Source: Ichthyophis bannanicus
Lineage: Eukaryota > Chordata > Amphibia > Gymnophiona > Ichthyophiidae
Direction of reading: 5' to 3'
NCBI GenBank assembly: GCA_033557465.1
Contig: CM066031.1
Location: 1,441,626,163 to 1,441,690,162 of the forward strand
DNA: 64,000 bases
Made by a program: the position numbers and the translations under genes. The notes beneath the pieces are model-generated. The model was not told where the DNA came from. It ran no database searches and saw only the letters and a list, made by a program, of their open reading frames with translations. This document shows, in pieces, positions 20,917 to 30,601 of this stretch. Within the stretch, counting starts at the first letter, position 1; each line of letters opens with the position of its first letter.

Positions 20917-21781
20917 CTATTTAAGCCGGAAACTAAACAAAGCAGAGCAAAATTACTCTACCATTGAACGAGAATGTCTGGCAATTAAATGGGCAATAGA
21001 GGCGTTACGCTTTTATTTAACCGGCAGACAGTTCCTTCTGGTCACTGACCACGCCCCGTTGACCTGGCTACACCAAATGAGAAATAGTAATCCCCGTCTT
21101 ACCCGCTGGCACCTAGCGCTCCAACCTTTTGACTTTGTAGTGAGGCACAGGGCGGGCCGGTTGCACGGGAATGTAGATGCCTTATCACGTATTCCGGGCT
21201 GTCAGGTAAGGACTGCAGCCCGTAATATTTTAAGGGGGGGGATTTGTCATGGGGCAAGGCAAATAAGAACAGAAGAAATGCAGGAAAATGCTCGGGGTAG
21301 TTTTAAAAGGCACACTGAAAAGCACATGGCTAGTGGTTGCCATGAGCAACGAATGAAAACACAAGCTCAGGCTGCAGGAAAACACCTAGAGAAAGCATTA
21401 CGTAATGGCTCATTAGGAAGACAGAGACAGCTGCAAAGAATTGAGCCAATGGAAGTCTCAAGCTATGACGCACTTAAAATAGAGCCAGCTTGGAGCATGA
21501 GGAAAAAAGGCGAGAAGGGCCAGGAGAAAGGCCAAAGGGAAGGCAAAAGAGAAAGGAATGGAGAAAGTTACCACAGAAGCCCAGAAGCAGCTTGCAGAGA
21601 AATAGGACACAGGAACACTGCAGCCAGCAGGAAAGCCGTCCACAGAAGCCAAGGTAAAGGAAGGGATAGAGAGAGATCTCCAAATCCATACCTGAGTGTT
21701 TCTGCTCAGTGGAGTCAGTGGAGTCTATCTGCTCTGAAGGAGAGTTTGCCCCAGAGGAATCCTCACAGGTCAGTGCTTTAA
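20840..21781 (+). pseudogene. RNase H remainder running on into the 3' LTR ORF
   Basis: From about 20915 this frame holds the rest of RNase H: YLSRKLNKAEQNYSTIERE, CLAIKWAIEALRFYLTGR, VTDHAPLTWLHQM and NVDALSR, with the family's acidic residues visible (TDAS upstream, ERE, TDH). After NVDALSR (about 21190) no integrase follows. The frame crosses the polypurine tract and enters the LTR without a stop, becoming the U3 ORF, until a stop at 21781 caused by an 11-bp difference from the 5' LTR. The part before about 20915 is out of frame with RT and not coding. Confidence 0.75.
21230..21244 (+). promoter_or_regulatory. Polypurine tract
   Basis: ttaaggggggggatt directly precedes the 3' LTR, the expected plus-strand primer site. 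It lies only about 40 bp after the last RNase H block. Confidence 0.75.
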
Positions 21782-22595
21782 ACCAGGGCTATGATAAGAA
21801 AAAGCCTGGCTGGGAGCAGAAGAGAATTACCCATAGCAAACTAAGAGAGAGAGAGATAGATAGCAGGTTCCGGTTTCACAGTCTTAAGCAAACAAACCGA
21901 GGCCGGGCTGAAAGAGGTCACAGTGAATGGAATAGAGGGGCACTGGAATTCCTGCCTAGTGGTCTTGAAGGGAAAGATCCTGTGAGGGCAGAATCCAGTC
22001 TCTTTGGTAACCAGCCTTTCCTAGCTGATAGAGGGGAGAGAAGCTTCAGCCACAAAGAAAGAGAGTTCAGTAATACCAATACAAGTTACAGCCCTGAGCA
22101 AGCTTTTACAGAAGACGTTCCAGAGGAGATGGAATATGATTGTGGTGCTGATAATAGTGATTGCTGTAAGATGGACTGTACGCTAGTTTTTTCTGACGGT
22201 ATTACATGTTTTTGCTGAAGGCCCTGTTCAGGTGAAATCTGTGCAGGAGGCACTGATTTCAGCCACGCAGTTTTTCTGAAGAGTAAGAAAGCTGTTTTCC
22301 GCCCTGTTTATTTTGTTAAAGCTGAAGCAAAGCATTACTGTTATCATTAATGATCCTTTTTGTGTTACACCAGCATGATGGTTTATTTTCTTTTGTAACC
22401 TGCCACAAGAATCCTCCCGGGAAGGGGAATAAAACCTCTTGAAAGCATAGTCACTCGTCCGCAACTACTTTCTTATTGACTGGCTATTGGGACATTCCAA
22501 ACCCAGGGGACATAACCAAGTCCTTGCTTGTAATAAGAGGACCCACACTACATCCCTCCAACCTTCTATCTTAGGAGCCTAGGGGGTTGGTGACA
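21245..22595 (+). repeat. 3' LTR
   Basis: Copy of 16197-17542 with few substitutions. The U3 ORF (ATG at 21449) is split here by the 11-bp addition near 21705, giving a second open piece at 21709-22218 that matches the C-terminal part of the 5' ORF. Polyadenylation signal at 22428-22433. Confidence 0.9.
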
Positions 22596-23811
22596 CAGTA
22601 TATTTCAACTGATTACATAGAACTGAACTACATAACAAGAATACATATGGTTAATAACTATTTGCATGCTTATTTACAGGAGAGGTTAGGGAGAGGTCAT
22701 AGGAAAATGAATTGGGTAAGGTATTAGAGGGAGGGTTGAGCGGGAGGGAAAGGGTGTAGAGGGAGGGTTATGGTGGTAGGGAGAAATGTTCTTGGAAGAG
22801 ATGAGTTTTTAGCTTCTTCCGGAACTCGGTATGATCGGAGCAGTTCCGTAGTTCACCTGGTAGGGCATTCCATAAAGAGGGGCATAAAGGGAAAATGCCC
22901 AATTACAGGTAGCTTGATTGCATTTTCTCTTAGTAGTTGGGATAGTTAGAAGGTTTTTAGTGATAGTGCGGCATGTTCTATTGTTGTTGGAATTGGATAG
23001 GAGCGAGGAGAGGCATGGAGCTGACTCACTGGAAATGATTTTATGTATGAGGGTGATTACTTTGAATTTAACACTGGACTGAATGGGAAGCCAGTGGAGA
23101 TCATGGAGGATTGGAGTTGTGTGATCGTCTAGGGTTATTTGTGATGAGACGAGCTATTGTGTTCTGTGCCATTTGGATAGGGTGTATGCTGTTCTTGGGA
23201 AGTACATGATAGATGAGATTGCAGTAGTCAAGGGATGGGATGGTGAGAGCCTGACAGACAGTGCGAAAGGAGTCGTGGTTTAGGAGAGGTCGGAGGTTCC
23301 GAAGAGTATGTAGTTTTGCATATATTGTATTAGAGGTTCTTTTTATCTGTTCAATGAATGTAAGGTTCTGATCGAGGATAAGACCAAGATATTTCACTTG
23401 ATTTTTAATGGTGAGGGTGAGATCACCAAGAGTAAGGGTTGTTGGTGGAGTATAGGAAGTGTTGGTAAATACCTGAAGAGCTTCGGTTTTAGATTGGTTA
23501 ATTAGGAGATTATGATGCAAGAGCCAAATCCTTAGGTTTGTGAGGCATTCGCTTATGTTGGTAAAGTTAGGATTTGTTATACTGAATGGGGTGAAGCACA
23601 TAATGTCATCCGTATATTGGTAATGGAGTCCATGGCTTTGGAAAATCTTGCAAACTGGTTGAAGGAAAATGTTGAATAGTAAAGCAGATAAACTGGATCC
23701 TTAGGGGACTCCCTATTTTAGGATAAAGGGTAGGGATGTGTCATTACCTATGCGGACCTGTTGTGTTCTATTTTCTAAGCAAGAGTGGAACCATAAATTG
23801 CCCATATAGAA
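22596..23811 (-). mobile_element. L2-like LINE, right part, between LTR element and hAT
   Basis: Minus-strand reading from the hAT boundary downward: NLWFHSCLENRTQQVRIG, a GVP..SSLSALLFNIFLQP block, HGLHYQYTDDIM (RT catalytic region, Y-T-D-D instead of Y-A-D-D), LLINQSKTEALQVF, VKYLGLILDQNLTF and LDYCNLIYHVLPKN, the usual L2 order through thumb and C-terminus. A stop lies in the GVP block. Its 3' end is the piece at 16115-16196, split off by the LTR element; its 5' side is cut by the hAT at 23812. Confidence 0.8.
23804..23811 (+). repeat. 8-bp target-site duplication of the hAT (left, one mismatch)
   Basis: atatagaa here against atataaaa at 25316-25323, 7 of 8 identical. Eight-base duplications are the rule for hAT transposons. 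Confidence 0.65.
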
Positions 23812-24055
23812 CAGGGGTGGGCACTTTACGGCCCGCGGGCCGCATGTGGCCCGCCACAGTTTTCTGCAGCCCACGGAATCGCTCCTAGGCACCATGTGTG
23901 CTGCCTCCCTGCTCCTCTCTTCTCGTCCCCCTCCCACGCATGGCCCATTATTGCACTGAGGAGTGACATCACGCATAGCTGGCGCGGAGACTGGAGAGGG
24001 CTGGGAGGCAAGGAGGGATGAAGCGCATGCGTGGCGGCTCCTCTCACGCAGTGCC

Positions 24056-24587
24056 ATGCTCAGCTCCATCTACCAGTCAGAGGGGGAGACGGGCTGCGCC
24101 GGGCTGGAGGCTGCAGGGGAACAGCAGCAGCCGCCGCCAGATCAAGAGCAGGGGGAGCAGCAGCTACTGTCTCCACTGGAGTCACTACCGGAGGGAGGCG
24201 AGGAGCAGCAGCAGCCCGACGATGAAGTCTTCAAGCTGGCCCTGGATCTCTCCATCTTGGAACTGGAGGAAGGGGTGAATGGAGCAGAGGAAACCAGGCA
24301 ACAGCAAGAGGAGGAAGCAGAGGTGGAGGAGGAGCAGGAAGAGGACTGTGATCCTAATTGCACCGGCGGCAGCGGAGGAGTGCTGGCAGGGTTGCATATG
24401 TTGGAGCCCGGCGGCAGCCCGACTCCCGGCGCAGCGCCTGACCTCTTCACAAGCTTCCCCCAGCTGAGTCAATCCATCCTAGCCGAGCAACTGAGCATCA
24501 TCGGCAGCCGCAAGAAGAGCGTCAACATGACTGAGTGTGTGCCTGTGCCCAGCTCCGAGTACGTTGCCGAGATCGTGGGCAGGCAAG
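24056..24587 (+). pseudogene. Captured MEX3-type exon 1 (N-terminus and start of first KH domain)
   Basis: The open frame from ATG 24056 has a Gln/Glu-rich low-complexity region, then [15 protein letters not shown] (the LALD.LS.L.L block near the N-terminus of MEX3 proteins), then [17 protein letters not shown] followed by VAEIVGRQG, the diagnostic start of the first KH domain. It ends at a splice-donor consensus (caag/gtgaga, GT at 24588). MEX3 genes have a two-coding-exon layout with the junction at this GRQ-G point, as I recall. No second KH domain or RING finger follows. Keeping the donor argues for capture from genomic DNA, not from mRNA. I cannot tell which of MEX3A-D donated it. Confidence 0.8.
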
Positions 24588-25102
24588 GTGAGAGGAGAGG
24601 CCTGGGGCTGCAGAGCATGCCCCAGCTTGATCCCTGTAATCGGGAGAGTCCGATCGTTGCTACTGCAGTGTACCCACACCCGGGGGCACCTGGTGTGCGA
24701 TCACTCCCTTTCCCGGATCTCAGACGTATTAGTATTAATATCAGCCAGTGGCTCATTCCGCCTCCAGAGAATATGCAATATGCACTCTCCCATACCAGCT
24801 CTTCCTCTAGTAATAATAATAGTTTAATGTTTAATTCTGTGACATTGATAGAATTTTACAAATCTCTATCTACAGTCAAATTTCCATGTGTGAAGAAATT
24901 TTCTGGGAAAATGTTTTCTATTTTTGGATCCACATATATTTGTGAGCAAAGATTTTCTTGCATGAAAATCAACAAGAGTAAAAATAGATCCTCTGTGACT
25001 GACATAAACTTGCAGGAAGTGATGAGGATCTCAACAAGCAACCTCACTCCTGATTTCAAAAGAATTGTAAAAAAGTGTGAGAGGTTACATTTGTCTCATT
25101 AA
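24056..25102 (+). CDS. Chimeric open frame: MEX3 N-terminus joined to hAT transposase C-terminus, 348 aa
   Basis: From ATG 24056 the frame stays open through the MEX3 exon, the former intron start (24588 to about 24830) and a hAT C-terminal segment. The last part has [37 protein letters not shown] and [19 protein letters not shown], the dimerisation/RNase H-end signature of hAT (Charlie/ZBED-type) transposases. The catalytic core and BED finger are missing, so it cannot be a transposase. Whether it is translated is unknown. The upstream extension to 23963 opens only at a GTG and is not counted. Confidence 0.5.
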   Translation: MLSSIYQSEGETGCAGLEAAGEQQQPPPDQEQGEQQLLSPLESLPEGGEEQQQPDDEVFKLALDLSILELEEGVNGAEETRQQQEEEAEVEEEQEEDCDPNCTGGSGGVLAGLHMLEPGGSPTPGAAPDLFTSFPQLSQSILAEQLSIIGSRKKSVNMTECVPVPSSEYVAEIVGRQGERRGLGLQSMPQLDPCNRESPIVATAVYPHPGAPGVRSLPFPDLRRISINISQWLIPPPENMQYALSHTSSSSSNNNSLMFNSVTLIEFYKSLSTVKFPCVKKFSGKMFSIFGSTYICEQRFSCMKINKSKNRSSVTDINLQEVMRISTSNLTPDFKRIVKKCERLHLSH

Positions 25103-25323
25103 ATTACTTGTGCTGGCTGATGTGTAATTTGCACATAAATAAATTCAATGAAACCTTTTCTGTGTACCACTATTGTTTTAGTTTTATTTATTTATTAGTA
25201 TTATGCAATTTACACTTCACATTAAATGGAAATGTAATGTTAACCAATGAATACGATCAGTTTTAGAAGGTGCGGCCCTCCGCTAACCATGGCCGCTAAC
25301 AATTGCCCACCCCTGATATAAAA

Positions 25324-26710
25324 CAAACTTTATAAGGCTTCTCCCAGGCTAGCTCAGCTCGAATTATCTAAAAAAGCTTCAAGCTGTAAGTGGGCAGTAT
25401 AAACATATTTAACCCTATTAAAAACGGTTAGACACTTACATGGAAAGCGTAGAAAGAAAGTCTTCCTGCAGTCAGCACACGAGGTTTCAGCTGCAAGAAG
25501 GACTTTCTTCGCACCTGAGTAACCCGTGACACATCCGGAAAAATTGAAACTTTATGGCTATGAAACAAGTAATCTTTTTTGGGACAAAAACCCTTCAATA
25601 TTTTTGCTTTGTCTACCTCAGAACACAAGGAGAAAATTAAAGTAGCACGGGAGGCAATCTCTTCATTCGTAGTTTCAAGAAAATTTGTTAAATCAACCTC
25701 AGACTCCTCAACTTGTGCCACTTCATCATCCCTTGTCACGAAACGTGGAGACAAATAATAAATGTTAGAAACCATTCTAGTATCTCCATACAAAAGTTGT
25801 AAGATCTCTTTATAATATTTCCTAAACAATAATATCGGAGGCAGTAGGAAAATTTAAAAACCTAAGATTTTTAGCACGGTGGGCATTTTCCAAATATTCA
25901 ATTTGTTTATTCAAAACGAAACTATCTTTTAACCCCCACCCACTCGCAGTCTGAAGTGGCCCAACTTGACCTTCTAACTAATCAAGACGTTGTTTAACAA
26001 CTGAGATACATATATCTACCTCCTGTGACTTTTTTACTACTTTTTCTAAGAAATTAACTGTCTGAACTATAAATCTTTGTAACAAAGAATTAGTCTCCGT
26101 AACCACCTTCCAAATGTCAGTCAATACAATATCAGTGGCAGGAGATGACGCAACTAATAACTGATCAACTGACTTCTTAATCACCTGAATTGGTTACAAA
26201 GAAAGTCCAATAGGCTGAGCTAGTGGTAAGGCCGCAGATGGGGCTTGCTCAACCGCCTCTCTGGGGCCCATTGAGGGAGCAGACACTGCCCCTCAACACC
26301 AGCTAGAAGAAAGCCAGGATTCGGAGGTGGAGTCCTGATGGTGGGACTAAATGAGGCACCCAAGGATTCAGAAGAGAATGAATCAAGTGAGGTGATTTCC
26401 GGTTCTACCTTCACTTCTGATAATACCCGAACATGTTGATACATAGGGCCAACTATCCCCTTCGGTGTAGACATTACAGTCTTAGATCATACTTCCAAAA
26501 GCTTGATTTTCCTCGTTCCATGACCCCTGGGCATCATCAGCGGCAAACACCAGAGCCCAAAGGCCCCAAGGTGGCACCAAAGGGGCGTGTACCCCTTCGG
26601 GCACGTGTCTGCGGCCGTGGAAGGGCAGCTGCAATTTAATTATTATTGCAAGGTCTCCCTGTGATGACACTGAAGGTGGGGAGAAACTCCAGTGGCACGC
26701 CAATCCAAGG
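25324..26710 (-). mobile_element. L1-like ORF1 region, decayed
   Basis: Minus-strand pieces in order: an N-terminal low-complexity part (26474-26220), a coiled-coil-like piece (26184-25978, VVKKSQEVDICISVVKQRL), and the C-terminal domain (25829-25428) with FLETTNEEIASRATLIFS and FPDVSRVTQVRRKSFLQL. It matches the intact ORF1 at 7205-8380. Stops separate the pieces. No ORF2 is seen downstream; the hAT and L2 take over at 25316. Confidence 0.7.
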
Positions 26711-27600
26711 CAGGCCTCACTAGCAGCATGCAGACGGCCAGTTCTCCTGCTCTCAATCCTCCTGCTCCCCTGTTTTGCTCAAATTCTATTGGATGTGTAA
26801 ATGGTGTTTACCTTTGCAGTGTCATCTGCGTTTCACTGTGCTACATTCTTTAGTAGACTCACTGTTTGCATCCCTTGCTCATCTGTGGAGGGGGGAAGAG
26901 ACACGATACTATTAATGATCCGTATTAACATAACACTGGCCCTCATTCTAGAAAACGAATAAGGGCTGTCCACGTGCGGACGAGATGTTTAAGTGCCGAA
27001 TATGTCCCCCAACATATTCTGCAACACCACTGACATGCACGCCCTTGGCGTTAGCATGGGGAGCTAAGAACGTGGGGTGGGGGGGGGGGGAGAGGGCAGA
27101 ACAGGGGTGTGGTGAGCTGCTGAGATGTAGAAAGCTTATTCCCGAACGGGTTGTGTGCATATGAGGTGTAATCTGGAAACATCTACGCTGGACCTGTTGA
27201 AACCAGGTGTAAAGCTCTTAATTTTAAAAAAATCCAGCTCTGCCCAGCAATGCATCCCATACACATGAATGGATGTGACAAGTCAGGTCTGAAGTGGTGC
27301 CACTGCAGACAGGACAAATACAAGATGCAGTCATAAGGTACTATGAGCAGAACTGAGCCATTGTCATAGGGTAAAGAAACATAACTAAACACACCTGCAG
27401 CAATATTAAGAGGAGCAACAGTGGCTAATCATGCCATGCACCTATGTGCTATATGTGGCAAAGGAGACAATCCAAGGGATGCCAACAAAACTAGGCACAT
27501 AAATGGGACTGTAGAGGCAGGGAGAGTATGCATGTGAACAGGGAAAGGATACTTTTGGGGCGAGAATGGGAGAGCACATATGTAGCCCTGGTACCCCATT
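26711..27600. other. No gene seen
   Basis: From about 26938 (ctggccctcattctagaaaa) the wording resembles the end of a DNA-transposon-like repeat, but no matching opposite end was found. A G-run lies at about 27076-27091. Confidence 0.3.
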
Positions 27601-29580
27601 TGAATACACTATGTTATGTCATAGCTGATAAGTATAAGTACCAGGCAGCCTCCTGCGGAATCATGTTGCTGTCACAGAAAGTGAGAGAGGGTGTGTGTGT
27701 GGTCTGAGGGGTGCATGGGGGGGAGCTGGTTTGGGCAGCAGCAGTGCAGGTGGAACATGAAAGCTTGGCCAGTACCAGGACCATATGGATAAGCACAGTG
27801 TTACCAGGTGTCAGTGTGATGAGGCAGGCAAAGAAAACCAAATGTCCCAAAATAAGAGTGGCAAAGATAAGGTTCTTCCATAATAGGGGCACCCAACATT
27901 GCAAACAGCATTACTGTATGTCCATAATGCACAGTGTGCTGTTGAGCAGGTAGTAGTGAGGATGAATGTCCACCTGAAGCCACTGAAGGCAGGTCTGTAC
28001 AGATGGCCATGGTGAAAATCACCGAGACTGCCCCGGAATGCGATATACCATGTGATGGTAGTTATGTCCTGACATACATGTTGATATTTACAATTTGGAA
28101 CCCCATACAGGTATGCGCTGGGCCTAGGCAGTGCCCTACAGGGCATGAAGGGGACTGAGACATGGGCAGGCTGCTGCAGCTGCAATAGCACAGTGTTAGT
28201 AATGTCCACTGTGCATCAGCACACTGCTGGCTGTGATGGCCATCCTAGGAGATGCATGTTCTACCCGAGGGGCATGGCATTATGTCCACTGTGCATCAAC
28301 ACACTGCTGGCTGTGATGGCCATCCTAGGAGATGCATGTTCTACCCGAGGGGCATGGCATTAGCGAGTACAGCATGGGGATGTGTAGGATCAGAAACATT
28401 TAACGTCCTAAAATACAATATGCATGTGGACATCCCAACCATTCCCTGTGTCTGAGGGCCGGGGTGGCTGAAGAGCACCTGCAAGAGCCCCGCAGAACAT
28501 GTCTCCGCGCACATGCTCACCCGTGGATGTGGTGTCAAGTCAAATGGTCCCCATGTCTGCTATAGACATGTCCCTGGGCCTGACATGCATGTAATGTGAT
28601 TGTAGCATGATATGTGACCAGGAGCACCCATGTCCACACTGTGGGCCTGGCCAAGATCCCCCCTCTGGGGAATGTTAACATGGTATACTGCCTGACAGCA
28701 ATGTGATGGCTAAGAGGGCATATCCATGTGAATGACAGTCCACACATGTCACTGTTGCTGCTGTGATATGGGCATATCTCTGAAACAACCCCCCAAACAT
28801 GTGTGAGAAGATGTGTGCTACCAGGCATACATGATGTATGTAACAAATAAATGGACAAAGAGGATGCATAGAGATTGAACCGTGCTCCACAACTGTGAAT
28901 TGTGCCACCATAATCATGTTACCAAGTACATTATCCCCTGGGGGCAGGACTGAAATATGCAGACGACAACTGCCATTGGTGGATGGACACCCAATGTCTA
29001 AAATCCCAGCCATGGTCTGAGAGAACAATGTATAGCAGAGCTGTGACATGGATATATGATACAGCTGGAGAGATGTCCAAGATGTGACAGCAGTGAACCA
29101 GATATAGAGTGGCAGTATGTGGTTGCCATACGTAGACACATGCAGTAGAGGCAGGTAGGAGGGAACCCCACCCATGCACCATCCACATTGTGTCATGGTG
29201 GACTGACAGATTTGCAGGTGTAAGATATGTAGTGTCTGTGTCCTGAACACACCAATGGCCCCTTGTGTATAACCCATGCATGGCCAGGGTGACTGAGAAC
29301 TGGGATGCAAAGAGCTAGTATGGGGGCTGGCCTGACACAGTACATGGCTGACCAGACCCAACACTGTAGGCCCTTGGAAACGCCAGTCACCAGAGGCATG
29401 GGACTGGATGCTGGACAAGGCATCACAACACCCACCTACCTGTCCATGAGGGGCAAAAGAGAGAGAGTGGGATGGGGAAGGAGATTTGTGGAGAGGAACA
29501 GGCTAAAAGAGAAAGACTGGGTGACAATAGGGTGTGGTGGGAAGAGAGCAAGAGTGAATGATGACAGGGTGAGGAGAGAG
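27601..29580. other. Unassigned region with many long overlapping minus-strand ORFs
   Basis: ORFs up to 247 codons (28675-29418, minus) overlap others in different frames. All are rich in Cys, His, Tyr, Ser and Thr without any domain pattern, as expected where the DNA is full of catg/tgtg words. I therefore do not call a gene. The stretch may be a single-family repeat of unknown type. It contains the 80-bp tandem duplication listed separately. Confidence 0.35.
28202..28361 (+). repeat. Tandem duplication, two 80-bp units
   Basis: 28202-28281 and 28282-28361 are identical except for one base (cagc versus caac). Such low divergence suggests a recent local duplication. Confidence 0.9.
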
Positions 29581-29582
29581 CG

Positions 29583-29675
29583 ACTCTAGTCCTATTCAAA
29601 TCCAAGCTAAAAGCCCACCTCTTTGAAGCCATTTTTGGATCCTGATGCTCCTTACTTTCTTGTCCACTACTTATG
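29583..29675 (+). mobile_element. L2-like LINE 3' ORF end, short fragment
   Basis: ttcaaatccaagctaaaagc then ccacctctttgaagcc encodes the F.SKLK.HLFEA block that ends L2-type polyproteins. The same block is at 57.9 kb in another copy. Confidence 0.5.
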
Positions 29676-29711
29676 TGTATCTTACAATACTCTAGTCTCC
29701 AGTTTCACTAT

Positions 29712-30230
29712 GGGCGGCATGCAGAGTCCCGAATAGCGGGGTTGGACGTCAGGGGTGGACGTCTAACCCCTGCTATTCGTCGGGACCCGATGCCCGGTGA
29801 AGAGCTCCCTGAAACCTCAGGGCCTCTGGACAAGGGCAGGGGGAGGAGACAGGGGGGCCAGAGGCGAGACCCAAACCCCGGATGTACAGGGCCGATACTG
29901 GTCACAACCCTGTATGTCCATGCGGGATGAAATGGATGGGTGACTTATTCCACCTCGGAGAGGGAATAAGTCACCCTGAGTGCGGCAATCTGTGACGGCA
30001 GACTCCCCAAATGGTAGGGAGGGCACAGGAAATTCCCAGCAGCCCGACCCCAGCCTTGGCAGGCCTGTTTGGGGGTTGGGCGGTGGACAAAGCAAGCTAT
30101 TTTGGGTCCGGGGATGAGCGCAGTTCCTGCATGGCATCCATGGCGATGGGACATCATGGCACCGGGCTCCATGCAGGAGCCATGGCAGGGTGGATGGGGA
30201 GGGAGCAAGCTGTCGAAAGGGTCTGAACTG
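29712..30230. repeat. Cluster of consecutive hairpins
   Basis: At least four inverted repeats in a row: 29726-29786 (arms gtcccgaatagcgggg / cccctgctattcgtcgggac); 29833-29876, closed by gcctctgg / ccagaggc; 29880-29920 (ggatgtacaggg / ccctgtatgtcc); 29938-29976 (gggtgacttattcc / ggaataagtcaccc, perfect). A weaker one near 30128-30185 uses tgcatgg / ccatgca. GC-rich and sharply different from flanking DNA. Confidence 0.65.
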
Positions 30231-30408
30231 CCTGTCCAAGCCCTTTGCACCCGATTCTGATCCCACTGGTCTTTGCGGAGAATTCTGGAGGTTCAGGGAT
30301 GGTTGGCACCTGCTGTCAGTCACATACTGTAAGGGCTGAATATTGACCTCATTAAGTTTTACATTAAAGGCATACTGGTTAACTCAACTGCTTTTGCTTT
30401 TCTTTCAG

Positions 30409-30601
30409 ATATATCCCATCTACTAGCAACACAACCGGTGCCTTCACTTACCCCCACCTCCACCCTCCCACTTAACGCCACCCCCACCGCTTTTCCTAAT
30501 TCAACTTCTATCACTACTGTGACAGGCTCCGCAGCCCTCTGTGATAATTATTGTTTAAATGATGGAATCTGCATTGTGGAAAATGAGAAGCCAGTATGCA
30601 G
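30409..30601 (+). CDS. Host gene exon: Ser/Thr/Pro linker and first part of an EGF-like domain
   Basis: The acceptor is a pyrimidine-rich run ending tttcag at 30408; the donor is gtaatt at 30602. The open phase gives a mucin-like linker (TPTSTLPLNATPTAFPNSTS, with N-glycosylation sequons) followed by C-x3-C-x5-C-x8-C, the first four cysteines of an EGF-like domain. The last codon is split (phase 2) and is completed by the exon at 32818, giving Arg-Cys. An intron between Cys4 and Cys5 is common in EGF-type genes. The protein would be an extracellular, glycosylated membrane protein. Upstream exons are not in the window as far as I can see. Confidence 0.75.

Larger units (their letters stand above)
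16197..22595 (+). mobile_element. Complete Ty3/gypsy-type LTR retrotransposon without integrase
   Basis: The element begins tgtcatgggg and ends ttggtgaca, with near-identical LTRs of about 1.35 kb and a 4-bp duplication. Internal order: leader with primer-binding site, Gag (SCAN-like capsid end, CCHC knuckle), aspartic protease, dUTPase, RT, RNase H, polypurine tract. No integrase (HHCC or DDE) is visible before RT or after RNase H. Gmr1-type gypsy elements, whose Gag is the proposed source of the SCAN domain, carry integrase between protease and RT; here that position holds dUTPase. The clean 4-bp duplication implies integrase was supplied in trans or was lost at copying. The coding region is broken by two frameshifts and one stop. 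Confidence 0.85.
23812..25315 (+). mobile_element. hAT transposon carrying a captured MEX3 gene fragment
   Basis: The left end caggggtgggc and right end gcccacccctg are perfect 11-bp terminal inverted repeats. Just inside, both ends have G/C-rich 'ggccgc/gcggcc' words. The size is only 1.5 kb and just the last part of a transposase remains, so the element is non-autonomous. The interior from about 23.95 kb to 24.83 kb is GC-rich and unlike the transposon ends or the neighbouring LINEs; it contains a recognisable MEX3 exon 1. Confidence 0.85.

Noticed and set aside
21709..22218. Separate gene in the 3' LTR
   Set aside because: It is the C-terminal part of the U3 ORF, detached by the 11-bp difference between LTRs.
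23963..24055. Upstream extension of the MEX3-hAT frame
   Set aside because: Opens at a GTG; the first in-frame ATG is 24056, which also fits the MEX3 start.
28675..29418. 247-codon minus-strand ORF
   Set aside because: No domain, skewed to Cys/His/Tyr, overlaps other open frames and ignores any start context.
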